A stretch of 64,000 bases of DNA from Citricoccus sp. CH26A (GCF_000224415.1 NZ_AFXQ01000012.1:1-64000), one strand, 5' to 3'; positions 45,179-54,359 are shown, counted from the stretch's first letter. Notes: a model not told the origin generated them from the sequence alone. A program made the numbers and translations.

Positions 45179-45874
45179 TCAGCCCAGCGCGCGCACCGGT
45201 TCCGACCCGGAGAGCGACTCCAGGGCGGTGAGTCCCATGGCCAGTGCCCGGGCCTCGTCCGTGAACAGGTGGCCGTGCACGCGGGACGCCGCCAGGGCCA
45301 GTGCCGCCGGCCGCTCCAGGCCGAACCAGCCCATGATGGTGTCCAGTCCCGAGGGGGTCACCCGCCAGGTCTTGTCCGCGTCCTTGACGATCGAGTCCTC
45401 GATGGACAGGGACTCCTTGCGGCTGTCGTGACCGTCGATGATCTCCAGGATGCGCTCGATGCGCTCACCGGGGTGACCCACCTCCGTCAGGATCTCGCCG
45501 GCGATCCGGGCGCCCTCCCGCTCGTGCAGCAGCACCAGGTCCGGTCTCCCGCCGCCCGGGGCGATCGCCTCCAGCACCTCGTCCTCCGGGACCCGGGACC
45601 AGCCGACGTCGTGCAGCAGGATGGCCGGGAGCACCACGTCGGCGTCCGCCTCCGGGTGGAACTCGAGCAACGCGGCCGCGATCCCGAAGGCGTAGAGCGA
45701 ATGCCGGTCGTTCCCGCGCACGCGCAGGTGGGGCGCGGCCAGGTCCCAGATCCGCCGCTGGGACTCGTCGAGGTCGGGCAGTCCGCGCAGGCTGGCGCGG
45801 TCGGGCAGGAACGCCGAGACGTCGCGTCCCAGCTGGTTGGCGGCGGTGCGTGTCTGCGGGCTCATGACTGCCAT
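45179..45874 (-). CDS. HD domain phosphohydrolase-like protein
   Basis: A 231-residue cytoplasmic protein with an HD domain: His in HSLYAFGIAAALLEF, the HD pair in AILLHDVGWSRVPEDEVLEA and a distal DGHDSRKES and KDADK, which together form the metal site of HD phosphohydrolases. Substrate unknown. ATG at 45874 or 45865 are equally possible starts. Convergent with the monooxygenase gene and downstream of the VWA protein gene on the opposite arrangement (tail of VWA gene overlaps none). Confidence 0.75.
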   Translation of the reverse strand: MAVMSPQTRTAANQLGRDVSAFLPDRASLRGLPDLDESQRRIWDLAAPHLRVRGNDRHSLYAFGIAAALLEFHPEADADVVLPAILLHDVGWSRVPEDEVLEAIAPGGGRPDLVLLHEREGARIAGEILTEVGHPGERIERILEIIDGHDSRKESLSIEDSIVKDADKTWRVTPSGLDTIMGWFGLERPAALALAASRVHGHLFTDEARALAMGLTALESLSGSEPVRALG

Positions 45875-45932
45875 GCTGGGCGAGCGGACCGTCGCCGTCC
45901 AGCCCGGTGTCCCGCTGGACGGAAGGGCGCGG

Positions 45933-47939
45933 TCAGTCCCAGTCCAGGTCACCGAAGGAGGAGGGGAACCGCGGGCGTCGGCTGCGCAGGAATTCCCCGA
46001 CGACGGCCGCCCCCAGGTCCTCCGGGTCCGGCGCCACCACGCGACCGCCCACCCGGCGGGCCATGGCGGCCAGGAAACGCTCCAGCCCCGGGTCGTCGCC
46101 CAGCCGGAAGAAGGTGATCTCCGCCCCGTTCCGGCCCACCCGGTCCAGTTCGGCCACCGTGGCGCGCAGGGTCTCCGGCTCTGGCGGGTAGGAGAACCAG
46201 GATTCCCCGTGGGCCATCAGGCGGGCGGTGGGCTCCCCGTCGGTCACCACGAGCAGCACGGGCTGCCGGGTGGGGTGCTTCCGGAAGAACGCACTGGCCA
46301 GCAACAGTCCGTGGTGCAGGTTGGTGCCCTGCTCCCGCAGCGGGGGCAGGGCCGTGAGCTCGTCGACCGTGACGGTCTGGGCGTAGCGGCCGAAGTTCAC
46401 CAGTTGCAGCGCGTCCCCGCGGAACCGGGTGGAGACCAGGTGGTGCAGGGCCAGCGCGGTGCGCTTCATGGGGACCCAGCGGCCCTCGGCCGCCATGGAG
46501 AACGAGGTGTCCACCAGCAGCACCACGGCCGCCTGGGTGCGGTCCTCGGTCTCCTGGACCTCCACGTCCTGGACCTGGAGCCGCAGCCCCGACGCCGGAT
46601 CCGCGCCCTCGGCGGCCGTTCGGCCGATCGCGTTGGTCACCGTGCGCGTGACGTCCCACGGCTCGGCGTCCCCGAACTGCCAGGGCCTGCTGGATCCGGT
46701 CAGTTCCCCGGCGGCCCCGGCATGGCGGGTGTCCCGCTGGCCCTGGCGGCCCGAGAGCCGGCCCGCGGCGTCCTTCAGCAGGGACTGCCCCAGCCGGCGC
46801 ATGGCCCGCGGTGAGAGCCGCAGGTCCCCGTCGGTGCCTCGTCGCAGCAGGCCGGAGTCGCGCAGGGCCTTCTCCAGGGCGGCCAGTGTCCGGGCGGAGG
46901 CCGCGGCGTCATCACCCAGGTGGCGGTCGAGCGCGTCGACGTCGAGGTCGGACAGGGTCGAGCCCGCATAGGACTGGGAGAGCTGCTCGGCCAGCTCGTC
47001 GAGCTCGGCGAGGTCCTGGAGCACGCCGGTGCCGTCGCCCAGTCCCAGGCCCTGGCCCCCGTCGAAGGACTCCGAGCCGGACCAGTCCTCGCCGGGGCGC
47101 AGGCCCTGCAGGTTGGCGTCCAGCCGGCTGAGCTGGTCCATCAGCTCGGGGGAGCCGAAGGCCTGGGCGGACAGGGCCATGAGCTCCTCCCGTTGCTCCC
47201 GCGTCATGGACCGCAGCATGCGCTGGGCGGCGGCCGAGCGCTTGGCCAGGGCGTCGATCAGCTCGTCGATGTCCTGGGGGTCCTCCGGGAACTGGTCGCC
47301 GTGCCGGGCCATGAAGTCCTCGAAGTCCTGCGGGGTGTCCTCGCCGCGCGCGTGCTTGGCCAGCAGCTCGTTGAGGTCGCGCAGCATCTCGGTGATGGCG
47401 GCCCGGTCCTCGTCCGTGGCGTTCTGCAGGGCGTCCTTCATCCCGGCGAAGCGCGCCTCCAGCATCTCCCGGCCCAGCAGGTCCTTGATCTGCTCGTAGC
47501 GTTCACGGGCCGTGGAGGACTGCCAGTCGTAGGAGGACAGCTCGGTGACGGCGGCCGCGGTGGAGGCGGGAAGGTTCTGCAGTTGCATCTCCCGGAAGGA
47601 CCGGTCCGTCTCCTCCAACCGGATGTCCCGGGCCAGTTGCTTGCGCTCCTCGAGCACCGCCTCGTCCAGCAGGCGCCTCACCTCCTGGAGCGTGCCGTCC
47701 AGGCGGTGCCGGCCGAGCAGGTCCTTGCGGCGCTGGGCCACCCGGCCGGCCAGGTCGTCCAGTCCGGTCATCGTCCGGGAGCCCCGGCGCAGGTACTCGC
47801 GCAGGGCCCGCTCGGGGGAGTATCCGGCCATGACGTCCTCGGCCACGGCGTCCAGGGCCTCGGCCAGGTCGACCGGGGGCGCGAGCGGATCGGGGCCGCC
47901 GGCATAGCGGCCGTAGCGTGATGACCTGCCGTGGCGCAT
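45933..47939 (-). CDS. VWA domain protein paired with AAA+ ATPase
   Basis: A 668-residue soluble protein, long and charged in its N-terminal two thirds (helical, many Glu/Gln/Leu, Gly/Asp-rich linkers), with a C-terminal von Willebrand A domain. The MIDAS motif is visible as LVDTSFSMAA, with a second Thr/Asp in VVTDGEP. It is encoded 9 bp after an AAA+ ATPase of the MoxR/magnesium-chelatase type; such pairs act as chaperone-like complexes that insert metals or activate enzymes. ATG at 47939. The client is unknown. Its stop lies 59 bp from the HD gene start. Confidence 0.85.
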   Translation of the reverse strand: MRHGRSSRYGRYAGGPDPLAPPVDLAEALDAVAEDVMAGYSPERALREYLRRGSRTMTGLDDLAGRVAQRRKDLLGRHRLDGTLQEVRRLLDEAVLEERKQLARDIRLEETDRSFREMQLQNLPASTAAAVTELSSYDWQSSTARERYEQIKDLLGREMLEARFAGMKDALQNATDEDRAAITEMLRDLNELLAKHARGEDTPQDFEDFMARHGDQFPEDPQDIDELIDALAKRSAAAQRMLRSMTREQREELMALSAQAFGSPELMDQLSRLDANLQGLRPGEDWSGSESFDGGQGLGLGDGTGVLQDLAELDELAEQLSQSYAGSTLSDLDVDALDRHLGDDAAASARTLAALEKALRDSGLLRRGTDGDLRLSPRAMRRLGQSLLKDAAGRLSGRQGQRDTRHAGAAGELTGSSRPWQFGDAEPWDVTRTVTNAIGRTAAEGADPASGLRLQVQDVEVQETEDRTQAAVVLLVDTSFSMAAEGRWVPMKRTALALHHLVSTRFRGDALQLVNFGRYAQTVTVDELTALPPLREQGTNLHHGLLLASAFFRKHPTRQPVLLVVTDGEPTARLMAHGESWFSYPPEPETLRATVAELDRVGRNGAEITFFRLGDDPGLERFLAAMARRVGGRVVAPDPEDLGAAVVGEFLRSRRPRFPSSFGDLDWD

Positions 47940-47948
47940 GGTGTCTCC

Positions 47949-49382
47949 TCAGCCGTAGACGGTCTGCCCGTCCCCGGACTCCTTGGACAGCTCCCGGGCC
48001 AGGAACAACCCCTCCAGGGCGAGCTCGATGGCCCCGGCGCGGTGGCCCGGGCTGGACGCGCCGTTGGCCCCGGCCCGGGCCGCGATCTCGTCGTACAGTC
48101 CCGGGTCCTCCAGTTCCGGCAGCTCGGCGAGGAACTCCTCGGCGGTGACCCGCTCCCCGGTGGTGATGGTGCGGTGCCCGTCGAAGGCGTCCACGAGCGG
48201 GGTCAGGTCAAGTCCCGCGAAGTGCTCGCGCACCGCCTGCGCGGTGGCCGTGCGCAGCAGGTGCTCGAGGATCTCGTCCTCGCGGCCCTCCTCACCGGAC
48301 TCGAACTCGATCTTGCCCCCGAGCACGTCGACCGCCGCCTCGATGTCCACCAGCCGGGCGACCGCCTCGTCGGCGCCGGCCGGGCCGTCCTCGCCACGAC
48401 CACCGGTGCCACCGCGCACCGTGGCCCGGTGGCGGGCCGCCGCCGCGATCGTCTCGGCCCCGGCGATCGCGAACCGCGCCGAGACGCCCGAGGACTGGTT
48501 GACCGCCGAGGAGGACCGCAGGGCGCGGGTGAACCGGGCCAGGATCTCCAGCAGCACGTCCGGGACCTCGGCCGTGAGGTGGGCCTCCTGCCGGATGACG
48601 GCGATCTCATCGGACAGCTCGAGCGGGTAGTGGGTGCGGATCTCCGCCCCGAAGCGGTCCTTGAGCGGGGTGATGATCCGGCCGCGGTTGGTGTAGTCCT
48701 CCGGGTTGGCCGAGGCCACCACCAGCACGTCCAGCGGCAGGCGCAGCACGTAACCGCGGACCTGGATGTCCCGCTCCTCCATGACGTTCAGCAGCGCCAC
48801 CTGGATCCGCTCGGCCAGGTCCGGCAGCTCGTTCAGGGCCACGATCCCGCGGTTGGCGCGGGGCACCAGTCCGTAGTGGATGGTCTCCGGGTCGCCCAGG
48901 CGCCGTCCCTCCGCCACCCGCATCGGGTCCACGTCCCCGATGAGGTCGGCCACCGAGGTGTCCGGGGTGGAGAGCTTCTCCACGTACCGCTCGGAGCGGT
49001 GCCGCCAGGCCACCGGGAGCCGGTCCCCGTCGGTGGCGGCGCGCGTGATCGACTCGGCCGTGATCGGTGCGTAGGGGTGCTCGTTGAGCTCGGAGCCGGC
49101 GATCACGGGCGACCACTCGTCCAGCAGCCCGCTCAGGGTGCGCAGCAACCGGGTCTTGCCCTGCCCGCGCTCGCCGAGCAGGACGACGTCGTGCCCGGCG
49201 ATCAGCGCACGCTCCAGCTGGGGGATGACCGTGGTCCCGAAGCCGTGCAGTCCGGGCCAGGGGTCCACGCCCGCGGCCAGGGCGGCCAGCAGGTTCTCGC
49301 GAATCTCCTCGCGCAGGGTCCGCATGCGGTGCCCGGAGGCGCGCAGCTCGGCCAGGGTGCTGATCTCGGGACGGGTACTCAC
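47949..49382 (-). CDS. AAA+ ATPase, magnesium-chelatase/MoxR-like
   Basis: ATPase partner of the VWA protein, 477 residues. Walker A is VVLLGERGQGKTRLLRTL, Walker B GIVALNELPDL (N-E instead of D-E), the sensor-1 region is VVASANPEDYTNRGRIITPLKDRFG, typical of ChlI/sporulation-type AAA+ proteins, and the C-terminus is an acidic helical domain. GTG at 49382 follows GAGGA by 5 nt. The stop is 9 bp before the VWA start, so both probably form one transcript and one complex. Confidence 0.87.
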   Translation of the reverse strand: MSTRPEISTLAELRASGHRMRTLREEIRENLLAALAAGVDPWPGLHGFGTTVIPQLERALIAGHDVVLLGERGQGKTRLLRTLSGLLDEWSPVIAGSELNEHPYAPITAESITRAATDGDRLPVAWRHRSERYVEKLSTPDTSVADLIGDVDPMRVAEGRRLGDPETIHYGLVPRANRGIVALNELPDLAERIQVALLNVMEERDIQVRGYVLRLPLDVLVVASANPEDYTNRGRIITPLKDRFGAEIRTHYPLELSDEIAVIRQEAHLTAEVPDVLLEILARFTRALRSSSAVNQSSGVSARFAIAGAETIAAAARHRATVRGGTGGRGEDGPAGADEAVARLVDIEAAVDVLGGKIEFESGEEGREDEILEHLLRTATAQAVREHFAGLDLTPLVDAFDGHRTITTGERVTAEEFLAELPELEDPGLYDEIAARAGANGASSPGHRAGAIELALEGLFLARELSKESGDGQTVYG

Positions 49383-49458
49383 GGTCCTCACGCTAGTCCC
49401 GCGTCCCGGACGCGTCGAGGGGTGTCCCGGGGCCCGGGCGCGTCCTAGGCTGGCCGTG

Positions 49459-50109
49459 ATGGACCAGGACAGCCAGACCCCCCAGCCCCCCACCCTGCTG
49501 TTGCTGGTGCGGCACGGACAGACGCCCACCACCGGACAGGTGCTGCCGGGCCGTGCCCCGGGACTGCACCTGTCCGAGGCCGGCCGGGACCAGGCCGACC
49601 GGGTGGCCGGGCGACTGGCCGCCCTGCCGGTCACCGCGGTGTACTCCTCACCCCTGGAACGCACCCTGCAGACCGCGGTCCCGACGGCGGAGCGCACCGG
49701 GGTGCCGGTCGTCACCGAGGCGGGGCTCATCGAGGGGGAGTTCGGGGACTGGACCGGCCGGTCGCTGGCCGAGCTGGCACGGCTGCCGGAGTGGCACACC
49801 GTCCAGCACGAACCGGAGGCGTTCCGCTTCCCGAACGGGGAGAGCTTCGTGGAGATCCGGGACCGGATGGCCCACACCCTGGTGCGGTTGCGGCGGGCCC
49901 ATCCGGGCGGGACGGTCGTGTGCTTCTCCCACGCGGACCCCATCCGGGTGGCCGTGTCCGACGCCCTGGGCACTCCGCTGAACCGCTTCCAGCGCCTGAG
50001 CGTGGGCCCGTGCTCCGTCTCGGCCATCGCCTACCGGGACGGTGAGGACCCGGTGGTGCTGACCGTGAACTCCACGCAGGACTCGCTGGCCGAGCTCCGG
50101 GCGTCCTAG
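49459..50109 (+). CDS. histidine phosphatase family protein (MSMEG_4193 type)
   Basis: Phosphoglycerate-mutase-like phosphatase of 216 residues. The RHG motif LLVRHGQTPTTGQVLPGRAPG, the YSSPLERTLQTA segment, the acid Glu in IEGEFGDWTGR and the distal His in VVCFSHADPIRVAV complete the active site. This subgroup (TIGR03848) is normally adjacent to SCO1664-family genes, as here. ATG at 49459 is 7 nt after TAGGCT, so probably leaderless. Substrate unknown. Confidence 0.87.
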   Translation: MDQDSQTPQPPTLLLLVRHGQTPTTGQVLPGRAPGLHLSEAGRDQADRVAGRLAALPVTAVYSSPLERTLQTAVPTAERTGVPVVTEAGLIEGEFGDWTGRSLAELARLPEWHTVQHEPEAFRFPNGESFVEIRDRMAHTLVRLRRAHPGGTVVCFSHADPIRVAVSDALGTPLNRFQRLSVGPCSVSAIAYRDGEDPVVLTVNSTQDSLAELRAS

Positions 50110-50118
50110 GTCCCCGCC

Positions 50119-50901
50119 GTGTCCGCCGACGTGTCCCCCGATCCCGCGGGAGCACCGCGCGTCCCGGACGTGGACCTGCTGCGGCGCGGGGAGATCGAGC
50201 TGCTGGGCCGGATGGTGAACAGCAGCAACGAGACCTTCCTCGCAGAACTCACCCTCGGGGAGGTGCAGCACTGGGCGATCTACAAGCCCGAGCTCGGTGA
50301 ACGGCCGCTGCGGGACTTCCCGCCCGGGCTGCACCGCCGGGAGAGCGCCGCCTTCCTGCTCAGCGAGGCGCTCGGCTGGGGTCTCGTGCCGCCCACGGTC
50401 GTGCGCGAGGAGGCCCCCTTCGGCGTCGGGTCGCTGCAGTTGTTCATCGAGCACGACCCGGACCGGCACTACTTCGTCCTGCTGGACGGCGCCGCGGACG
50501 CGGTGGCGCTCGCGGGACCGGCCGGCCCCGAGGACCCCCTCGCCGTGGTCGACCAGTTGCGCCGGCTGGCCCTGTTCGACCTCGTGGCCAACAACGCGGA
50601 CCGCAAGGCCGGGCACGTGCTCGCCGGGACGGACGGGCGCCTGTGGGGGATCGACCACGGACTGTGCTTCGCCGCCGCGTACAAGCTGCGCACGGTGATG
50701 TGGGACTTCGCCGGTGAGGAGATCGACCCCGGTCTGGTGGCCGACGTCGCCCCGCTCGCCGAGGAGGTGCCCGGGGAACTGGCGGACCTGCTCCACTGGC
50801 GTGAGGCCGATGCCCTGCAGGCGCGGGTCCGTCAGCTGCTCACCGCACCGCGGTTCCCGCAGGACCCGAGCGGGATGCGCTTCCCCTGGCCGCTCATCTG
50901 A
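50119..50901 (+). CDS. SCO1664 family protein (PI3/4-kinase-like fold)
   Basis: A 260-residue protein of the SCO1664 family (TIGR03843), distantly like phosphatidylinositol kinases. Recognisable are NETFLAEL, the ATP-contacting Lys in WAIYKPELGERPLRDFP, the catalytic-loop-like LVANNADRKAGHVL and the metal-binding GIDHGLCF. GTG at 50119 is 9 nt after the phosphatase stop. The usual third member of this neighbourhood, a DUF3090 protein, is missing. Function unknown. Confidence 0.85.
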   Translation: MSADVSPDPAGAPRVPDVDLLRRGEIELLGRMVNSSNETFLAELTLGEVQHWAIYKPELGERPLRDFPPGLHRRESAAFLLSEALGWGLVPPTVVREEAPFGVGSLQLFIEHDPDRHYFVLLDGAADAVALAGPAGPEDPLAVVDQLRRLALFDLVANNADRKAGHVLAGTDGRLWGIDHGLCFAAAYKLRTVMWDFAGEEIDPGLVADVAPLAEEVPGELADLLHWREADALQARVRQLLTAPRFPQDPSGMRFPWPLI

Positions 50902-51708
50902 TCAGAGCCTGACCTCCACGTCCGCGTCCTTCTTCAGCTCCTCCATGCGCTGCATGATGGCCTCGTTCTGCTTCTGTGAGGTGACCTGCTGCTCGAGCTG
51001 CGGCTTGGCCTCCTCGAAGGACGGGGTCTTGGCGGAGGGGCTGGCCCCGCTTTCGCCCTCCTGACCGCCGTCCTGACCGCCGCCCTGTTGCTGGGAGGCC
51101 ACGGCCTGGTCGTAGAGGGCCTTCAGTTCCTTCTCGGTGGGCTTCGGGACGTCGATCTCCTCGATGGCGGCCGTCATGAGCACCTGCTTCCGGGCATCGG
51201 AACGGACCTGGTCCTCGGCGAAGCCCCGTTCCTCGTAGGCCGCCATGAGCTCGTCGACGGAGCCGAGCTGCTGGGACTTCGCGGTCTCCTCCAGCAGGGC
51301 GTCGACGTCCTCGTCCGTGGCCTCGTGCCCGCCGGCCTCGGCGTCCTGGACCAGCAGCTCGCTGCCCACCATGGAGTCCAGGGTCTGCTTCTTCAACGCG
51401 TCCTGGTCGAGTTCCTGGCCGGACATCTGCGCCTGCAGGGCCAGCTGCTGGAACTGGGACTCGTAGACACCCGAGAAGTCCTTCCCGGAGATCTCTTCAC
51501 CGTTGACGGTGGCGACGACGTTCGGGACGCCCTTCAGATCGGGCTCCGGCATGGCCTCCTGACCGTTCTCGGGTGCGGCCTGGCTCGCACTGGCCGCCTC
51601 GGTGGAGGCCGTGCCGGCGGTGGTGGGTTCGGCATCCGCGCTGCCACAGGCCCCGAGGGCGAGGAGCGAGCCGACGAGTGCGACGCTGGTGAGCAGTTTC
51701 CTCCGCAT
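50902..51708 (-). CDS. SurA N-terminal-domain lipoprotein
   Basis: Exported lipoprotein of 268 residues: signal peptide ending in lipobox LLALGAC, a short Thr/Ala-rich linker, then a SurA-like chaperone domain (VVATVNGEEISGKDFSGVYESQFQQLAL ... SMVGSELLVQDAEAGG). A Gln/Gly-rich stretch and a helical acidic C-terminus follow. No rotamase domain is apparent, so it is probably a chaperone for exported proteins rather than a prolyl isomerase. ATG at 51708 follows GGAAAC. Abuts the SCO1664-family stop tail to tail. Confidence 0.82.
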   Translation of the reverse strand: MRRKLLTSVALVGSLLALGACGSADAEPTTAGTASTEAASASQAAPENGQEAMPEPDLKGVPNVVATVNGEEISGKDFSGVYESQFQQLALQAQMSGQELDQDALKKQTLDSMVGSELLVQDAEAGGHEATDEDVDALLEETAKSQQLGSVDELMAAYEERGFAEDQVRSDARKQVLMTAAIEEIDVPKPTEKELKALYDQAVASQQQGGGQDGGQEGESGASPSAKTPSFEEAKPQLEQQVTSQKQNEAIMQRMEELKKDADVEVRL

Positions 51709-51856
51709 GAGGATGACCGTCCTTTCTGGAGATGGCCCGGGCACCGTAGCAAGCCACGCTGGGCGTCGCAGTCAGGAAGCGGTCAGCACGCGCACAGACT
51801 CGGGTGACTCCGGCCGGGCCGGCAAGGGTTGACGCCGCGGAGGCCACGCCTTAACG

Positions 51857-51874
51857 TACAACCATCCGGTTGTA
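51857..51874. promoter_or_regulatory. 18-bp inverted repeat, candidate ArsR-type operator
   Basis: Perfect 7-bp arms TACAACC-ATCC-GGTTGTA, 29 nt upstream of the ArsR-family GTG. The position fits autoregulation. A -10 box may overlap its right arm (TGTATAT, 51872 onward). Confidence 0.65.
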
Positions 51875-51902
51875 TATCTGACCGGCACACCAGGAGGCCA
51901 CG

Positions 51903-52283
51903 GTGGGCGATGACACGTCACTGACGCTGAGCGACGACGAGGTGGACCGGATCTTCCGGGCGCTCGCCGATGCGACGCGGAGGGACATCGTCCGGCGGAC
52001 CCTCACGGAGGAGATCACCGTCTCCGCCCTTGCCGCCGCGTACGAGATGTCGTTCGCGGCCGTCCAGAAGCACGTCTCCGTCCTCGAATCGGCGGGACTC
52101 GTGCACAAGAACCGACACGGCCGCGAACGCCTCGTCCGCGGCAACCCCGACACCCTGCGCAAGGCCCAGCTCCTGCTGGATCAGTACGAGGAGCTCTGGC
52201 GCCGGCGGATCGACCGCCTGGACGCGCTGCTGGCCGGTGACCCGGCCGGTGGGCCGCCCGCGGACCCGGCGGCCCCCGCCTGA
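51903..52283 (+). CDS. ArsR-family transcriptional regulator
   Basis: Winged-helix repressor of 126 residues. The helix-turn-helix core is RALADATRRDIVRRTL ... SALAAAYEMSFAAVQKHVSVLESAGLV, followed by the wing KNRHGRERLVRGN. Cys metal ligands are absent, so it is of the non-metal subgroup usually paired with SRPBCC (AHSA1) genes. GTG at 51903 follows AGGAGG. The SRPBCC gene starts 33 nt downstream; a palindrome upstream is the likely operator. Confidence 0.87.
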   Translation: MGDDTSLTLSDDEVDRIFRALADATRRDIVRRTLTEEITVSALAAAYEMSFAAVQKHVSVLESAGLVHKNRHGRERLVRGNPDTLRKAQLLLDQYEELWRRRIDRLDALLAGDPAGGPPADPAAPA

Positions 52284-52315
52284 CCCCGGCCTCGCCCCGA
52301 CTGGAAGGCACCGAC

Positions 52316-53289
52316 ATGCCTGTCATCGACGTCACCAAGGATCCCAGTGCCCTGACCATGACCATCGTGGCCGAGTTCCCCGTCCCCGTCCGCCGGCTCT
52401 GGGACGCCTACGCGGACCCGCGCCAGCTGGAGCGGTTCTGGGGCCCGGTCGACTGGCCGGCCACCTTCACCCGGCACGACCTCTACCCCGGCGGGGAGTC
52501 GCACTACGTCATGACCGGCCCGGACGGGCAGCAGGCCGGTGGGTACTTCGAGTACCTGGCGGTGGACCCCGGCCGCTCCTTCGAGGTGCTGGACGGCTTC
52601 CGCGCCGAGGACGGGTCGAAGGACCGGCAGATGCCGACCATGCGCATGGTCTTCACCTTCGAGGAGACGGACGCCGGCTCCCGGGTGACCACCACCACCC
52701 ACTTCGACTCGTCCGAGCAGCTCGAGCAGCTGCTGGGGATGGGCATGGAGGAGGGCACCCTGTCCGCCATGGGCCAGATGGACTCCGTCCTGGCCGACCG
52801 GCGGTCCTTCGCCGCGGGACAGCCGGTGCGCACCCAGCTGATCGGGGAGGACCGGGCACGGCTCAGCCGGGTCGTCCACGGCTCCAAGGACCGGGTCTGG
52901 CGTGCCCACCACGACCCGGAGCTGCTCACGCGGTGGCAACTGGGTCCTGACGGCTGGTCCATGCCGGTCTGCGAGGTCGGCACCGCAGTCGGGGACACCT
53001 ACCGGTACGAGTGGGAACAGGAGGGAGGGGGAACCGGTTCGGCTTCACGGGTGAGGTCCTGGAGATCGAGGCCCCGCACCGCGTGGTCACCACGGAGTCG
53101 ATGACCGGCCAGGACGGCCCGCCAGTGGTCAACGAGCTCACCCTCACCGAGGTCGAGGGCGGCACCCTGCTGTCCCTGCTCATGACCTTCCCCGAGGGTG
53201 CGCGCGAGACCGTCCTGGGCACCGGCATGGCCGACGGCATGGAGGCCAGTTACGCCCGGCTCGAGTCGGAGGTCCTCACCGCCGCCTGA
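52316..53289 (+). CDS. SRPBCC (AHSA1-like) double-domain protein, frameshifted
   Basis: Two tandem START/AHSA1 ligand-binding domains: residues 1-165 (VAEFPVPVRRLWDAYADPRQLERFWGP ... TTTTHFDSSEQLEQLLGMGMEEG) and a second one starting SRVVHGSKDRVWRAHHDPELLTRWQLGPDGW. The second domain is cut: after YRYEWEQEGG the frame ends at 53104 in unrelated sequence, while NRFGFTGEVLEIEAPHRVV continues in the next frame to 53289. One extra G in the run 53027-53031 restores a 324-residue protein. The partner of the ArsR regulator; ligand unknown, often lipophilic. ATG at 52316. Confidence 0.82.
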
Positions 53290-53308
53290 GCTCACCTAGG
53301 CTCAAGCT

Positions 53309-54118
53309 GTGGCTGACATCCAGACGACTTCCCTGCACACCACCGCCATCGGCGACCACGGTGACCGCGTGGTCTTCCTGCACGGCCTGTTCGGGCGCGG
53401 CAAGAACTTCACCCGGATCGCCAAGGACCTGGCGCCGGACTACCGGAGCCTGCTGGTGGACCTGCCCAATCACGGGCAGTCCGACTGGACGGACACGGTG
53501 GACTACCGGCAGATGGCGGACTCCCTGGCGCAGACCCTGCGCGAGGGCTTCGCCGCGCAGGGCCCGGTCGCCGTCGTCGGGCACTCGATGGGAGGCAAGG
53601 TGGCGATGGTGCTGGCACTGCGCCACCCGGACCTGGTCTCCCGGCTGGTCGTGGTGGACATCGCGCCCACCCAGGCCGGGGGCGCCGAGGGCGAGTTCGC
53701 CCACCTGCTGGACAGCCTGGCCGCCGTGGACCTGTCCGCGCTCCAGCGGCGGTCGGACGCGGACGAGGCCCTCAGGGAACCCATCCCGTGGGACACCACC
53801 CGGTTGTTCCTGCTCCAGAACCTGCGCAGCGGACGGGACGGCTTCCACTGGGAGCCGAACCTGGAGCTGCTGAGGTCCAGCCTGGACGCGATCGGCGGCT
53901 TCCCGGACACCGGGGACGCGGCCTACGACGGGCCGGTGCTCTGGGTGGCCGGCGGCCGGTCGGACTACGTCCGGGACGAGTACGCCCCCATCATGCGCGG
54001 GTTGTTCCCCAGGACCCACCGGGTGACCATCCGCGAGGCCGGCCACTGGGTGCACTCGCAGGAGCCGGAGAAGTTCGTCGAGGTGCTGCGCGGGTTCCTC
54101 CAGCACACCGGGGCCTGA
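53309..54118 (+). CDS. alpha/beta hydrolase (YbfF-like esterase)
   Basis: Cytoplasmic hydrolase of 269 residues. The oxyanion region VVFLHGLFGRGKNF, LLVDLPNHGQSDW, the nucleophile elbow VVGHSMGGKVAM, the acid in VLWVAGGRSDYV and the catalytic His in EAGHWVHSQEPEKF form a complete triad. Resembles YbfF-type acyl-ester hydrolases. GTG at 53309 lies 6 nt after TAGGCT (53297-53302), so a leaderless transcript is likely. Substrate unknown. Confidence 0.87.
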   Translation: MADIQTTSLHTTAIGDHGDRVVFLHGLFGRGKNFTRIAKDLAPDYRSLLVDLPNHGQSDWTDTVDYRQMADSLAQTLREGFAAQGPVAVVGHSMGGKVAMVLALRHPDLVSRLVVVDIAPTQAGGAEGEFAHLLDSLAAVDLSALQRRSDADEALREPIPWDTTRLFLLQNLRSGRDGFHWEPNLELLRSSLDAIGGFPDTGDAAYDGPVLWVAGGRSDYVRDEYAPIMRGLFPRTHRVTIREAGHWVHSQEPEKFVEVLRGFLQHTGA

Positions 54119-54131
54119 TTCCGGCTCGCCA

Positions 54132-54148
54132 CGGAGAGCGGCTCTCCG
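54132..54148 (+). terminator. 17-bp palindromic hairpin after hydrolase
   Basis: CGGAGAGC-G-GCTCTCCG, 14 nt past the hydrolase stop. As a hairpin it has a 6-bp stem and GCGGC loop. The rest of 54119-54359 shows no gene. Confidence 0.45.
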
Positions 54149-54359
54149 CGATCGACTGCCCCGACGCCGTCTGGCTGGACACACCCGTGGCGCTGCACGG
54201 CGAGCACCTGACGCCACCGGCCTTCCCCCGGTGAGTCGCTCACGCCCGGGCCGTTGCACCCCGTGCCCCAGGTCCCGGCAGGGGCGGCCTAACGTGTCCG
54301 TGCCCGGTCCTACGGTGGTCTCGTCCCACGGAAAGACCACTCACCCACCCGAGGTCGTC

